Under the pieces are notes generated by a model, which was given only the letters and a program-made list of their open reading frames with translations, was not told the DNA's origin and made no database searches. A stretch of 11,160 nucleotides of DNA from an uncultured Prevotella sp. (lineage in GTDB: Bacteria; Bacteroidota; Bacteroidia; Bacteroidales; Bacteroidaceae). Positions 1-6,975 of the stretch are shown piece by piece. The translations under genes and the position numbers were made by a program. Positions within the stretch are counted from its first letter, which is position 1. Each line of letters starts with the position of its first letter. The stretch covers positions 1-11,160 of the forward strand of contig CAAHDP010000028.1 in NCBI GenBank assembly GCA_900770515.1, given 5' to 3'.

Positions 1-6
1 AAATTT

Positions 7-609
7 ATGGATAAAGTAAGTTATGCTTTAGGCATTGGCATCGGTCGCCAGTTGGCTTCTATGGGTGCAGAGAGTTTGAACATTGATGATTTTGCACAGG
101 CTGTAAAGGATGCGATTGCCGGTAAGCTCCAGCTTGACGAGCAGGAGGCTCAGGAGTTGGTACAGAACTTCTTCGCAGAGCAGGAGGCTAAGGCTCAGGC
201 TGCCGCTGCCGAGAAGGGTAAGGTTGCCAAGGAGGCTGGTGAGAAGTTCCTTGCCGAGAACGGCAAGAAGGATGGTGTCATCACTACTAAGAGCGGTTTG
301 CAGTATCAGATTTTGCGTGAAGGTAACGGTAAGGCTCCTAAGGCTACCGACCAGGTGGAGTGCCACTACGAGGGTACACTCATCGACGGTACTAAGTTTG
401 ATAGCTCATACGACCGTGGTCAGACAGCTACCTTCCCATTGAACCAGGTAATCGCTGGTTGGACAGAGGGTCTTCAGTTGATGACCGAGGGTGCGAAGTA
501 TCGTTTCTTCATCCCTTATCAGTTGGGTTACGGCGAGCGTGGTGCAGGTGCATCTATCCCTCCATTCTCAGCATTGATTTTCGATGTAGAGCTCGTTGCC
601 GTGAAGTAA
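7..609 (+). CDS. FKBP-type peptidyl-prolyl cis-trans isomerase, cytoplasmic (FklB/FkpA-like)
   Basis: This 200-residue protein should catalyse cis-trans isomerisation of prolyl peptide bonds and act as a folding chaperone. Residues 1-70 form the FKBP_N helical dimerisation/chaperone region (it opens MDKVSYALGIGIG, typical of the family) and residues about 95-199 the FKBP_C catalytic domain. Positions matching the FKBP12 pocket are Y121 (HYEG), F131-D132 (FDSS), F143, V148-I149, W152 (GWTEGL) and Y175 (GYGERG). There is no signal peptide, so it is probably cytoplasmic. The start is only 6 bases into the window; the FKBP_N opening right at this Met argues that the gene is complete, but a longer upstream reading cannot be excluded. 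It is followed after 72 bp by a second FKBP gene in the same direction, and no TAnnTTTG box lies between them, so co-transcription is likely. Family assignment is firm; the specific client proteins are unknown. Confidence 0.93.
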   Translation: MDKVSYALGIGIGRQLASMGAESLNIDDFAQAVKDAIAGKLQLDEQEAQELVQNFFAEQEAKAQAAAAEKGKVAKEAGEKFLAENGKKDGVITTKSGLQYQILREGNGKAPKATDQVECHYEGTLIDGTKFDSSYDRGQTATFPLNQVIAGWTEGLQLMTEGAKYRFFIPYQLGYGERGAGASIPPFSALIFDVELVAVK

Positions 610-681
610 TTCTCACGGATGAGACGTATATAATATAGACGCATATATAAGAGAACAAAGAATATAAACATAACAGAAAAG

Positions 682-1557
682 ATGAAAAAATTATTTTTCG
701 GAGCCCTCGTGGCTTGTGTTGCCGCTACATTCGTAGCATGTGGCAATTCTACTCCAAAGGCAGACCTCAAGAACGATGTTGATACAATGAGCTATGCTAT
801 GGGTATGTCTCAGACTCAGGGTCTGAAGGAGTTTATGGTAGAGCGCATGGGCGTGGATACCGCTTACATGGATGATTTTATCAAGGGTCTTAACGACGGT
901 GCCAACGCTGGTGACGACAAGAAGAAGGCTGCTTACTACGCAGGTATCCAGATTGGTCAGCAGATCTCTAACCAGATGGTTAAGGGTATCAACCACGAGG
1001 TATTCGGCGACGACTCAACCAAGACTATCTCTTTGAAGAACTTCATGGCAGGTTTCATCACCGGAACTACTGGCAAGAAGGGCTTGATGACCGTAGAGCA
1101 GGCTGCTAAGGTGGCTCAGGCTAAGATGATGGCCATCAAGGCTAAGAACATGGAGAAGGAATATGGTCCTAACAAGGCGGCTGGTGAGAAGTTCCTCGCT
1201 GCCAACAAGAAGAAGCCAGGAGTGGTAACTCTGCCTTCAGGTGTTCAGTATAAGGTAATCAAGGAGGGTAACGGCCCTATGCCAAAGGATACATCTATGG
1301 TAAAGGTTAACTACGAGGGTAAGACTATCGACGGTAAGGTATTCGATTCATCTTTCAAGCGTGGTCAGGCTGTAGATCTCCGTGCTAACCAGGTTATCAA
1401 GGGTTGGACCGAGGCTTTGGTTCACATGCCAGCAGGTTCTGTTTGGGAGGTTTACATCCCTCAGCAGTTGGCTTACGGTGAGCGCGAGCAGGGTCAGATC
1501 AAGCCATTCTCAGTATTGATCTTCAAGATTGAGTTGATTTCTGTAGGTGGCAAATAA
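682..1557 (+). CDS. FKBP-type peptidyl-prolyl isomerase, predicted lipoprotein
   Basis: A 291-residue FKBP_N plus FKBP_C protein. The N-terminus is a lipoprotein signal: MKK, a hydrophobic stretch, then a lipobox ending FVAC with the lipidated Cys at position 20. The residues after Cys (GNSTPK) lack the acidic cluster of the Bacteroidetes surface-export signal, so a periplasm-facing anchor is more likely than surface display (inference). FKBP_N spans about 30-165 and FKBP_C about 183-288, with pocket residues Y211, F221-D222, V238-I239, W242 and Y265. The position of FKBP12 Phe46 is not aromatic here (VDLRAN), which could change substrate choice. The isomerase would help fold envelope proteins. 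It lies between two other FKBP genes (72 bp upstream, 40 bp downstream) and shares with the third the motif VDTAYM(D/A)DFI(K/R)G, so these two are probably the closer duplicates. Confidence 0.93.
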   Translation: MKKLFFGALVACVAATFVACGNSTPKADLKNDVDTMSYAMGMSQTQGLKEFMVERMGVDTAYMDDFIKGLNDGANAGDDKKKAAYYAGIQIGQQISNQMVKGINHEVFGDDSTKTISLKNFMAGFITGTTGKKGLMTVEQAAKVAQAKMMAIKAKNMEKEYGPNKAAGEKFLAANKKKPGVVTLPSGVQYKVIKEGNGPMPKDTSMVKVNYEGKTIDGKVFDSSFKRGQAVDLRANQVIKGWTEALVHMPAGSVWEVYIPQQLAYGEREQGQIKPFSVLIFKIELISVGGK

Positions 1558-1597
1558 TTTTTGTGGGAACTCATTTTGAGTAGAGGACTTATAAGAA

Positions 1598-2572
1598 ATG
1601 AAGAAATATTTAATGACAGCACTCGTCCTCGTGGCGAGTGCTTCTTTGTTTACTGTTAGTGCAGCAAAGAAGAAAAAGAATGTAAAGAAGGTAACTCCTG
1701 TGGTTCTTGCCACAGAGAGCGATTCGTTGAGTTATGCAGCTGGTGTTCATGCCACACGTGGCTTGATTCCATTCATCCAGCAGAGTTATCAGGTAGATAC
1801 TGCTTACATGGCAGATTTCATCCGCGGTTACGAGGAGGCTATCGCCAAGGCTAATACTCCTCAGGGCACTGCCTACATCGTGGGTATGCAGATTGCGCAG
1901 ATGGTGAACCAGCGCATCCTGCCTGGAACCCGTGAGGAATTGAAGAGTGCCAAGGATTCTATCGATGCAGCGATGTTCAGCCGTGGTTTCGTGGCTGCTC
2001 TTGCCAACGATACTACCCTCTTCACAGAGAAGAAGGCAGGCGAGTTCAAGACTCAGATCTTGGCAGGTGCTGGCGAGAAGTTCCTTGCCGAGAATGCTAA
2101 GAAGCCAGGTGTAAAGGTATTGCCTAGCGGATTGCAGTATAAGGTAATCAAGGCTGGCCAGGGCGAGGTGCCTAAGGCTACCGATGAGGTGGAGGTTATC
2201 TACGAGGGCCGTCTCATCGACGGTACCGTATTCGATGCAACTTCTAAGCATGGCGGTGCCAAGACCGATAAGTTCCGTGCAGGCAACCTGATTAAGGGTT
2301 GGACAGAGGCGCTCACTACCATGCCTGTAGGCAGCAAGTGGCAGCTCTACATCCCTTACAAGTTGGCTTACGGCGAGCGTCAGGCAGGTCAGATTCCTCC
2401 ATACTCTACTTTGGTCTTCGACCTTGAGCTTGTCAGCATCGTAAAGCCTGAGGTTAAGGCTGAGCCTGCTGGCGAGTTGAAGGAAAATGTAGCCGTAGGA
2501 GCAGAGAAGAAGGTGGCAAAAACTTCAGCTAAGTCTGCTGGCAAGAAAGCTGGCTCTAAGAAGAGAAAGTAA
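1598..2572 (+). CDS. FKBP-type peptidyl-prolyl isomerase, secreted, with basic C-terminal tail
   Basis: A 324-residue periplasmic or secreted isomerase. Residues 1-22 look like a Sec signal peptide with probable SPase I cleavage near SLFTVSA-A, leaving a very basic mature N-terminus (KKKKNVKK). FKBP_N covers about 40-160 and FKBP_C about 175-282, with pocket residues Y202, F212-D213, F226, W235 and Y258. The loop after FDAT is a few residues longer than in the two upstream paralogues. Unlike them it carries a low-complexity tail (about 283-324) rich in Lys, Ala, Ser and Glu and ending KKAGSKKRK. The start follows the previous stop by 40 bp, and a strong hairpin follows the stop, so this is likely the last gene of the FKBP operon. 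The function of the tail is unknown; binding to nucleic acid or anionic envelope polymers is only a guess. Confidence 0.92.
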   Translation: MKKYLMTALVLVASASLFTVSAAKKKKNVKKVTPVVLATESDSLSYAAGVHATRGLIPFIQQSYQVDTAYMADFIRGYEEAIAKANTPQGTAYIVGMQIAQMVNQRILPGTREELKSAKDSIDAAMFSRGFVAALANDTTLFTEKKAGEFKTQILAGAGEKFLAENAKKPGVKVLPSGLQYKVIKAGQGEVPKATDEVEVIYEGRLIDGTVFDATSKHGGAKTDKFRAGNLIKGWTEALTTMPVGSKWQLYIPYKLAYGERQAGQIPPYSTLVFDLELVSIVKPEVKAEPAGELKENVAVGAEKKVAKTSAKSAGKKAGSKKRK

Positions 2573-2592
2573 TGGTCTTTTAGTAGAGAAAA

Positions 2593-2616
2593 ACTGATTT
2601 TTTGGTTAAAATCAGT
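2593..2616. repeat. 9-bp inverted repeat after the FKBP operon
   Basis: ACTGATTTT (2593-2601) pairs perfectly with AAAATCAGT (2608-2616) around a 6-nt loop. No T-tract follows on the + strand, so alone it is a weak terminator candidate. It may act with the much stronger hairpin 8 bp downstream. Confidence 0.55.
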
Positions 2617-2623
2617 ATAAAAA

Positions 2624-2669
2624 ACAACAAAATGCACGGATATTGCAAAATATTCGTGCATTTTGTTGT
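2624..2669 (+). terminator. Long-stem hairpin terminator of the FKBP operon
   Basis: Positions 2624-2638 (ACAACAAAATGCACG) are exactly complementary to 2655-2669. The stem continues through one G-U pair and five A-U pairs to a GCAA (GNRA-type) tetraloop at 2645-2648, giving 21 paired positions. The descending arm contains TTTTG but no clean poly-T follows, so termination or 3'-end protection is inferred from position and stability. It sits between the last FKBP stop and the Lrp promoter. Confidence 0.75.
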
Positions 2670-2696
2670 CTGTTTCGATAGTTTTTATTAATTTTG
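2666..2696 (+). promoter_or_regulatory. Putative Bacteroidetes promoter for the Lrp-dipeptidase operon
   Basis: TAATTTTG at 2689-2696 matches the Bacteroidetes -7 consensus TAnnTTTG exactly. The -33 region is weak (GTTG around 2665-2668, spacer 20), so only the -7 box is convincing. It lies 52 bp upstream of the Lrp start in A/T-rich DNA. Confidence 0.55.
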
Positions 2697-2748
2697 CTAT
2701 CTGGTATAGAAATACCTTAAAATAGCAAACATAATAATAGAAAAAGAA

Positions 2749-3216
2749 ATGGAAAAAATAGACAATCTTGACAGAAAGATTCTCGGCATCCTTTCAAAGA
2801 ATGCCCGTATTCCTTTTAAGGACGTAGCCGCTGAATGCGGAGTTTCTCGTGCAGCCATCCATCAGCGTGTACAGCACTTGATGGAGGATGGTTTCATCAC
2901 AGGTAGCGGTTTCGATGTAAACCCTAAGAGCCTGGGTTATTCCACCTGTACATACGTGGGACTTAACCTGGAACGTGGTAATATGTATAAGAAGGTGGTA
3001 GAAAGACTGCAGAATATTCCTGAGATTGTGGAGTGTCACTTCACAACCGGTTCTTACACCATGCTTCTCAAACTGTATGCCCGCGACAACGAGCAGCTCA
3101 TGGACCTGCTCAACAACAAGCTCCAGGCTATCCCAGGCGTAGTTTCTACCGAAACTCTCATCTCGCTTGAGCAGAGTATCAAGCGCGAGGTGCCTGTTCT
3201 TTTGGAGGAAGAGTAA
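2749..3216 (+). CDS. Lrp/AsnC family transcriptional regulator
   Basis: A 155-residue protein of normal length for the feast/famine regulator family. Residues 4-60 form the AsnC-type helix-turn-helix (LDRKILGILSKNARIPFKDV, then GVSRAAIHQRVQHLMEDGFI with the recognition helix at about 34-47). Residues 65-145 form the ligand-binding RAM-type alpha/beta domain, including the family's TTGSYTMLLKL strand. Such proteins assemble as octamers or similar rings and change DNA binding with an amino acid ligand. The ATG of a peptidase fusion gene begins 25 bp after its stop, so the two are likely co-transcribed. The pairing suggests local control of peptide or amino-acid catabolism together with autoregulation; the ligand cannot be read from sequence. 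Confidence 0.93.
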   Translation: MEKIDNLDRKILGILSKNARIPFKDVAAECGVSRAAIHQRVQHLMEDGFITGSGFDVNPKSLGYSTCTYVGLNLERGNMYKKVVERLQNIPEIVECHFTTGSYTMLLKLYARDNEQLMDLLNNKLQAIPGVVSTETLISLEQSIKREVPVLLEEE

Positions 3217-3241
3217 TTTTTTTGTATTTAGAAATAAACAA

Positions 3242-4990
3242 ATGGAAACATTTGACTTGGAGTCGCATCTCAAGGGTGCGTACTCTTCTTTTCCCGAAGC
3301 GAAGCGTCAGCCCCTGATTGGCATCTCTGCCAACTATGAAGGCATTGATGCTACGCTTCGCGACCGTTATTACCAGCAGGTGATTGCGGCGGGCGGAACG
3401 CCTGTCATCATTCCCCCTGTTGCCGACAGTTCAGTCATCGTCAATACCCTGGAGCATCTGGATGGTCTCATCCTCACCGGTGGCGGCGACCATAACCCGC
3501 TGTGGATGGGCGAAGAGCCTTCGCCTCGTCTTCACAACATCAACCAGGAGCGTGATGCGGCAGAACTGATGCTCACCCGTCTGGCGTTCAACCGTCAGAT
3601 TCCGATGCTCGGCATTTGCCGCGGCATCCAGACCCTGGCCATTGCCCTGGGCGGAAAGGTGTATCAGGACATCAAGCAGCAGGTGAAGCACAGTCAGGAT
3701 GCCGACCGTTCGGAACCTACCCACAGTGTTGAAATCAAGAAAGATTCCACCTTATATAATATATATGAGGCTGAGAAGATTTTCGTCAACTCGTTCCACC
3801 ATCAGGCGGTGAGCGAGCCGGGCAAGCACATGCGCATCATCGCCAAATCTACCGATGGCATCATCGAGGCGATAGAGAGCAGCGAGTATAAGCAGATTCT
3901 CGGTGTACAGTGGCATCCGGAATGGCTCGGCGAGGAAGGCGGAAAGCTTTTCCAGTGGCTTGTAAACCAGGCGAATAATTTCTATGCAGCCAAGCAGTTG
4001 CATAAGCGCATCCTTACCCTCGATACCCATTGCGATACGCCGATGTTCTTCCCGCAGGGCGTCAAGTTCGACCATCGTGATTCCCGCATCCTTGTGGATT
4101 TGCATAAGATGACCGACGGCCATCAGGATGCCACCACCATGGTGGCCTATCTGCCGCAGCCTAAGATAGGCGAGAGCTTCAGTAGCAAGGTGGATTTCGA
4201 TGTGCAGGGACCGGCGCAGTATGCCGACCTCATCTTCGACAAGATAGAGGAGATAGTGAGCAAGAACAGCCAGTATCTCAGCATCGCCCGCACGCCTACC
4301 GATCTCTACAGCGATAAGCGAAAGGGCAGAAAGAGCATCATGCTGGGCATAGAAAACGGTCTTGCCCTGGAGCACGACCTGAGCAACGTGAAGCATTTTG
4401 CCCAGCGCGGCATCGTTTATATCACCCTCTGTCACAATGGCGACAACGACATCTGCGACAGTGCCCGTGGCTGCAACACCCACAATGGCGTGAGCAGTTT
4501 CGGAGCCAAGGTGATTCAGGAGATGAACCGCCATGGCATCATGGTGGATTTGAGTCATGCCGGAGAGAAGAGTTTCTACGATGCGCTCGAAATCAGTCAG
4601 ACCCCTATCGTGTGCAGCCATAGCAGCAGCCGTGCGCTCTGCGATGTTCCCCGCAACCTGACGGATGACCAGATGCGTGCCCTGGCGGCTCGTGGCGGTG
4701 TGGCGCATACCACGCTCTACCACGGATTCCTGCGCAAGGAGGGAGGAGCTGACATCATGGATGCCATCGCCCACCTGGAGCATGCCATCGACGTGATGGG
4801 CATCGACCACGTAGGTCTCGGTACCGATTTCGATGGAGATGGAGGCATCCGCGGACTTGCCGATTCTTCTGAACTCATCAACTTCACCCTCCAGCTGCTG
4901 CGCCGCAAGTACAGCGAGCAGGACATCGCCAAGATTTGGGGAGGCAACTGGCTCAGAGTGATGACGCAGGTGCAGAACTTTGGAAAGTGA
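3242..4990 (+). CDS. Bifunctional gamma-glutamyl hydrolase (C26, PuuD-like) / M19 membrane-type dipeptidase fusion
   Basis: A 582-residue two-domain enzyme without a signal peptide. Residues about 22-245 are a class I glutamine-amidotransferase-like gamma-glutamyl hydrolase (peptidase C26, PuuD group): an oxyanion-region GGGD at 80-83, nucleophile C126 in LGICRGIQ, and H225/E227 in GVQWHPEW complete the triad. Residues about 255-580 are an M19 (renal) dipeptidase: H263 and D265 (THCD), bridging E371 (GIENG), H439 (DLSH), H460 (CSHSSSRA) and D529 (GTDFDG) match the family's zinc and catalytic residues, and GGNWLRV closes the domain. The first half should release gamma-linked Glu; the second should split dipeptides such as Cys-Gly. 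I chose ATG 3242 because the amidotransferase fold begins just after it; the open frame runs back to a TTG at 3167, but that extension overlaps the regulator and adds no recognisable sequence. It is likely expressed with the Lrp gene 25 bp upstream. Confidence 0.9.
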   Translation: METFDLESHLKGAYSSFPEAKRQPLIGISANYEGIDATLRDRYYQQVIAAGGTPVIIPPVADSSVIVNTLEHLDGLILTGGGDHNPLWMGEEPSPRLHNINQERDAAELMLTRLAFNRQIPMLGICRGIQTLAIALGGKVYQDIKQQVKHSQDADRSEPTHSVEIKKDSTLYNIYEAEKIFVNSFHHQAVSEPGKHMRIIAKSTDGIIEAIESSEYKQILGVQWHPEWLGEEGGKLFQWLVNQANNFYAAKQLHKRILTLDTHCDTPMFFPQGVKFDHRDSRILVDLHKMTDGHQDATTMVAYLPQPKIGESFSSKVDFDVQGPAQYADLIFDKIEEIVSKNSQYLSIARTPTDLYSDKRKGRKSIMLGIENGLALEHDLSNVKHFAQRGIVYITLCHNGDNDICDSARGCNTHNGVSSFGAKVIQEMNRHGIMVDLSHAGEKSFYDALEISQTPIVCSHSSSRALCDVPRNLTDDQMRALAARGGVAHTTLYHGFLRKEGGADIMDAIAHLEHAIDVMGIDHVGLGTDFDGDGGIRGLADSSELINFTLQLLRRKYSEQDIAKIWGGNWLRVMTQVQNFGK

Positions 4991-5016
4991 AGAATGAAGA
5001 GTGAAGAACGAAGAAT
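4989..5016. repeat. Four tandem GAAGAnN heptamers
   Basis: Four 7-nt units run head to tail: GAAGAAT, GAAGAGT, GAAGAAC, GAAGAAT. The array starts inside the TGA stop of the dipeptidase fusion. Units differ at only one or two positions. Confidence 0.8.
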
Positions 5017-5038
5017 TCGATAGTTATTAAGTAATCAT

Positions 5039-5070
5039 AAAGTTCAAAGTTCAAATCTGAAAGTTCAAAG
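5039..5070. repeat. AAAGTTC heptamer array upstream of the glutaminyl cyclase
   Basis: Seven-nt units at 5039, 5046, 5053 and 5060 read AAAGTTC, AAAGTTC, AAATCTG, AAAGTTC, followed by a partial AAAG. The array ends 8 bp before the next ATG and so occupies the probable leader and ribosome-binding region. Confidence 0.8.
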
Positions 5071-5078
5071 TAAATACG

Positions 5079-6110
5079 ATGACGAAGAAAATGAAGATAA
5101 TTTTGGGCTTGGTGGTGGCTGCCGGAGTGGTGGCTGGTACCATCAGCTATAAGAATGCGAGCAGTTCGAGTTCGCCTGAGGTTCAGGAGGTAGAGGAAGC
5201 CGAGAAGCTGAATCCCGTAGGTCCTGCCTTCAATGCCGATTCGGCGCTGGCTTATTGCCAGGTGCAATGCGATTTCGGTCCTCGTGTGATGAACAGCGAG
5301 GCGCACGATAAGTGTGGCGAATGGATTGTGAGCAAATTCAAGCAGTTTGGATGCGAGGTGGAGACCCAGAAGGCCGACCTGAAGGGCTATGATGGCACGA
5401 TATTGAAGAATACCAATATCATCGCCCACTATAACCCGAAGGCGCAGACCCGCATCCTGCTCTGTGCCCATTGGGACAGTCGTCCTTGGGCTGATAATGA
5501 TCCTGACAGTACCAATTGGCGCAAGCCTGTGCTGGCTGCCAACGATGGTGCCAGCGGTGTGGCCGTGATGCTTGAGGTGGCCCGTCAGTTGCAGGCAGAC
5601 AAGAAGTTGAATCCTAATATCGGTGTTGATTTCGTATGTTTCGATACGGAAGACTGGGGTACGCCTCAGTGGGCTGATGTGCAGGATGATGGCGACTCTT
5701 GGGCATTGGGTGCGCAGTATTGGAGTGAGAACAAGCCGGATAGTTACAATCCTCGTTACGGCATTCTTCTCGATATGGTAGGCGGCCAGGGTGCCAAGTT
5801 CTACCGCGAGGGCATGTCGATGCAGTATGCCGGTGGCATAGTGAAGAAGGTTTGGGCTGCAGCCCGCCAGGCTGGTTACGGCAGTTACTTCCCTAAGAGT
5901 GATGGTGGTATGATTACCGACGACCACATCCCTGTGAACCAGAAGGCGAAGATTCCAACCATCGATGTGATAGCGTATTACCCAGATTGCCAGCAGAGCA
6001 GTTTCGGTCCTACCTGGCATACGGTAATCGATGACATGGCTCATTTGGATAAGAATGTGTTGAAGGCAGTGGGTCAGACCATGATCCAGGTGCTTTATAC
6101 GGAGGAATAA
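5079..6110 (+). CDS. M28-family glutaminyl-peptide cyclotransferase (type II QC)
   Basis: A 343-residue periplasmic enzyme predicted to convert N-terminal Gln of exported proteins to pyroglutamate. Residues 5-20 are hydrophobic with no lipobox Cys, consistent with an uncleaved inner-membrane anchor or signal peptide; a Ser/Glu-rich linker runs to about 45. The M28 core has H131/D133 (AHWDSRPWAD), zinc ligand D156 (NDGASG), the E191-D192 pair (FDTED), D232 (LLDMVG), D282-H283 (DDHIPV) and H314 (TWHT, followed by DD and HLD). DDHIP and WHT-x2-DD also occur in human QC, which separates this from ordinary M28 aminopeptidases. Characterised relatives are the Porphyromonas, Tannerella and Prevotella QCs. 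The start follows two heptamer repeat arrays, 88 bp after the dipeptidase gene, and no TAnnTTTG box is visible there, so read-through from upstream is possible. A strong terminator follows immediately. Confidence 0.87.
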   Translation: MTKKMKIILGLVVAAGVVAGTISYKNASSSSSPEVQEVEEAEKLNPVGPAFNADSALAYCQVQCDFGPRVMNSEAHDKCGEWIVSKFKQFGCEVETQKADLKGYDGTILKNTNIIAHYNPKAQTRILLCAHWDSRPWADNDPDSTNWRKPVLAANDGASGVAVMLEVARQLQADKKLNPNIGVDFVCFDTEDWGTPQWADVQDDGDSWALGAQYWSENKPDSYNPRYGILLDMVGGQGAKFYREGMSMQYAGGIVKKVWAAARQAGYGSYFPKSDGGMITDDHIPVNQKAKIPTIDVIAYYPDCQQSSFGPTWHTVIDDMAHLDKNVLKAVGQTMIQVLYTEE

Positions 6111-6160
6111 AAAGGAATGTCCCTAGAGAAAGCTGTTTTTCTCTAGGGACATTCCTTTTT
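6109..6160. terminator. Bidirectional intrinsic terminator between convergent genes
   Basis: Positions 6109-6132 pair with 6137-6160 over 24 positions (one G-U) around a CTGT loop. A5 on the left and T5 on the right give a U-tract on both strands. It overlaps the TAA of the glutaminyl cyclase and serves the convergent DUF4294 gene as well. Confidence 0.92.
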
Positions 6161-6200
6161 ATGTCTGGCCAGATTATTTCTTTTTATATCTGTCCAGATT
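6151..6200. repeat. 25-bp imperfect tandem duplication at the DUF4294 3' end
   Basis: Positions 6151-6175 and 6176-6200 are identical at 22 of 25 bases. Each contains CTTTTTAT and a near-palindrome (TCTGGCCAGA at 6164-6173 is perfect). The right copy contains the last codons and stop of the DUF4294 gene; the left copy lies downstream and forms part of the terminator arm. Confidence 0.8.
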
Positions 6201-6831
6201 CCACTTGTCTCACCACTCTTTCCGTCAGTCTATCCACTCCGTTCGGATCGTACTTCTTGTTGAGGCTGGCACCGAAGAGGGCGGCGAAGGCCTGGTAGAA
6301 GCCGGCACGGATAGGACCCAGGAAGGCTTGGATAAGGTGATAGGAAGAAGAGTTGCATTCACGATACACCAGCTTGATGCAGAGCTTGCCCTGTGCATAG
6401 GTTAGCTTTTTCATTCTTGGTGTGTATCGCTGCTTGATGTCCTTCTCCACCAGTTTCATGTGGGCATCCTTCGCCTTCTTGTTAGGAAGGGTCTCCAGAT
6501 AGTCGCCCGTCTCGATGATGATCTTTCTCACCTCCTTGGCTATCGGCAACACCTTCTTGATATTATACACCAGTCGGTTGTAGGCCATCCTTTCCTTGGC
6601 GTTTTTGAACACAGGCTGTGGATAAACATACACGTTGTTCACCTGCACGTATTGAATGCTGTCTTTATCCAGCAGCACCTTTCCCACCTTCACCATCGGC
6701 TCGAAGGTAGGAGTATCCATATCCACCTCCCTGTCTTCAGGGTTGTCGCCATCTGTCTGCGCCATTGTCTGCAGGCTGATGCAGAAGAGCATCGCCAGCA
6801 GGAATAATATTTTCTGTTTCATGAAATCCAT
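6184..6831 (-). CDS. DUF4294 family exported protein
   Basis: A 215-residue protein of the Bacteroidetes-specific DUF4294 family, function unknown. Residues 1-24 are a signal peptide with probable SPase I cleavage TMA-Q, leaving Gln25 at the mature N-terminus; a later start at Met4 would keep the signal intact. The domain (about 50-205) shows family-typical segments: RLVYNIKKVLPIAKEVRK (86-103), MKKLTYAQGKLCIKLVYREC (140-159) and ALFGASLNKKYDPNGVDR (184-201). The protein is soluble-looking and basic after the signal, so periplasmic. It converges on the glutaminyl cyclase gene, sharing one terminator with it, and diverges from the HhH/barrel gene across 172 bp. The N-terminal Gln makes it a predicted cyclase substrate. 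Family call by recognition of conserved segments; no biochemical role can be inferred. Confidence 0.85.
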   Translation of the reverse strand: MDFMKQKILFLLAMLFCISLQTMAQTDGDNPEDREVDMDTPTFEPMVKVGKVLLDKDSIQYVQVNNVYVYPQPVFKNAKERMAYNRLVYNIKKVLPIAKEVRKIIIETGDYLETLPNKKAKDAHMKLVEKDIKQRYTPRMKKLTYAQGKLCIKLVYRECNSSSYHLIQAFLGPIRAGFYQAFAALFGASLNKKYDPNGVDRLTERVVRQVESGQI

Positions 6832-6895
6832 CTTAATTATCCATTTGTCTTATATATAATAAGGTGTAAGCCCCTATATCTTGCTAATCACGCCG

Positions 6896-6927
6896 CAAAA
6901 TTACAGATTATTTCTCATTTAGAGAAA
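6896..6927 (-). promoter_or_regulatory. Putative promoter of the DUF4294 gene
   Basis: On the minus strand TAATTTTG (6903-6896) matches the TAnnTTTG -7 box, with TTTC (6927-6924) 20 bp upstream as a near -33 TTTG. The box lies about 65 bp from the start codon. The -33 element sits in one arm of a TTTCTC/GAGAAA inverted repeat (6911-6916 and 6922-6927). Confidence 0.6.
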
Positions 6928-6942
6928 GATTCTTTCCTTTTT

Positions 6943-6975
6943 CTTGCTCATTTTCAGAAAATCATTGTAACTTTG
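6943..6975 (+). promoter_or_regulatory. Putative promoter of the HhH/barrel gene
   Basis: TAACTTTG (6968-6975) matches the -7 consensus, with CTTG (6943-6946) 21 bp upstream as a -33-like box. The ATG follows 28 bp later. It is back to back with the DUF4294 promoter, about 16 bp separating the two -33 boxes. Confidence 0.65.

Noticed and set aside
610..681. A separate promoter for the second FKBP gene
   Set aside because: The AT-rich gap contains no TTTG and hence no TAnnTTTG box; only short imperfect TATATA-type repeats.
3167..3241. TTG-initiated N-terminal extension of the peptidase fusion
   Set aside because: The extra 25 residues lie over the end of the Lrp gene and resemble nothing; ATG 3242 directly precedes the hydrolase fold.
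3752..6044. Long minus-strand open frames (352 and 363 residues) opposite the peptidase fusion and the glutaminyl cyclase
   Set aside because: Both are shadows of genes whose catalytic residues are plainly conserved on the + strand.
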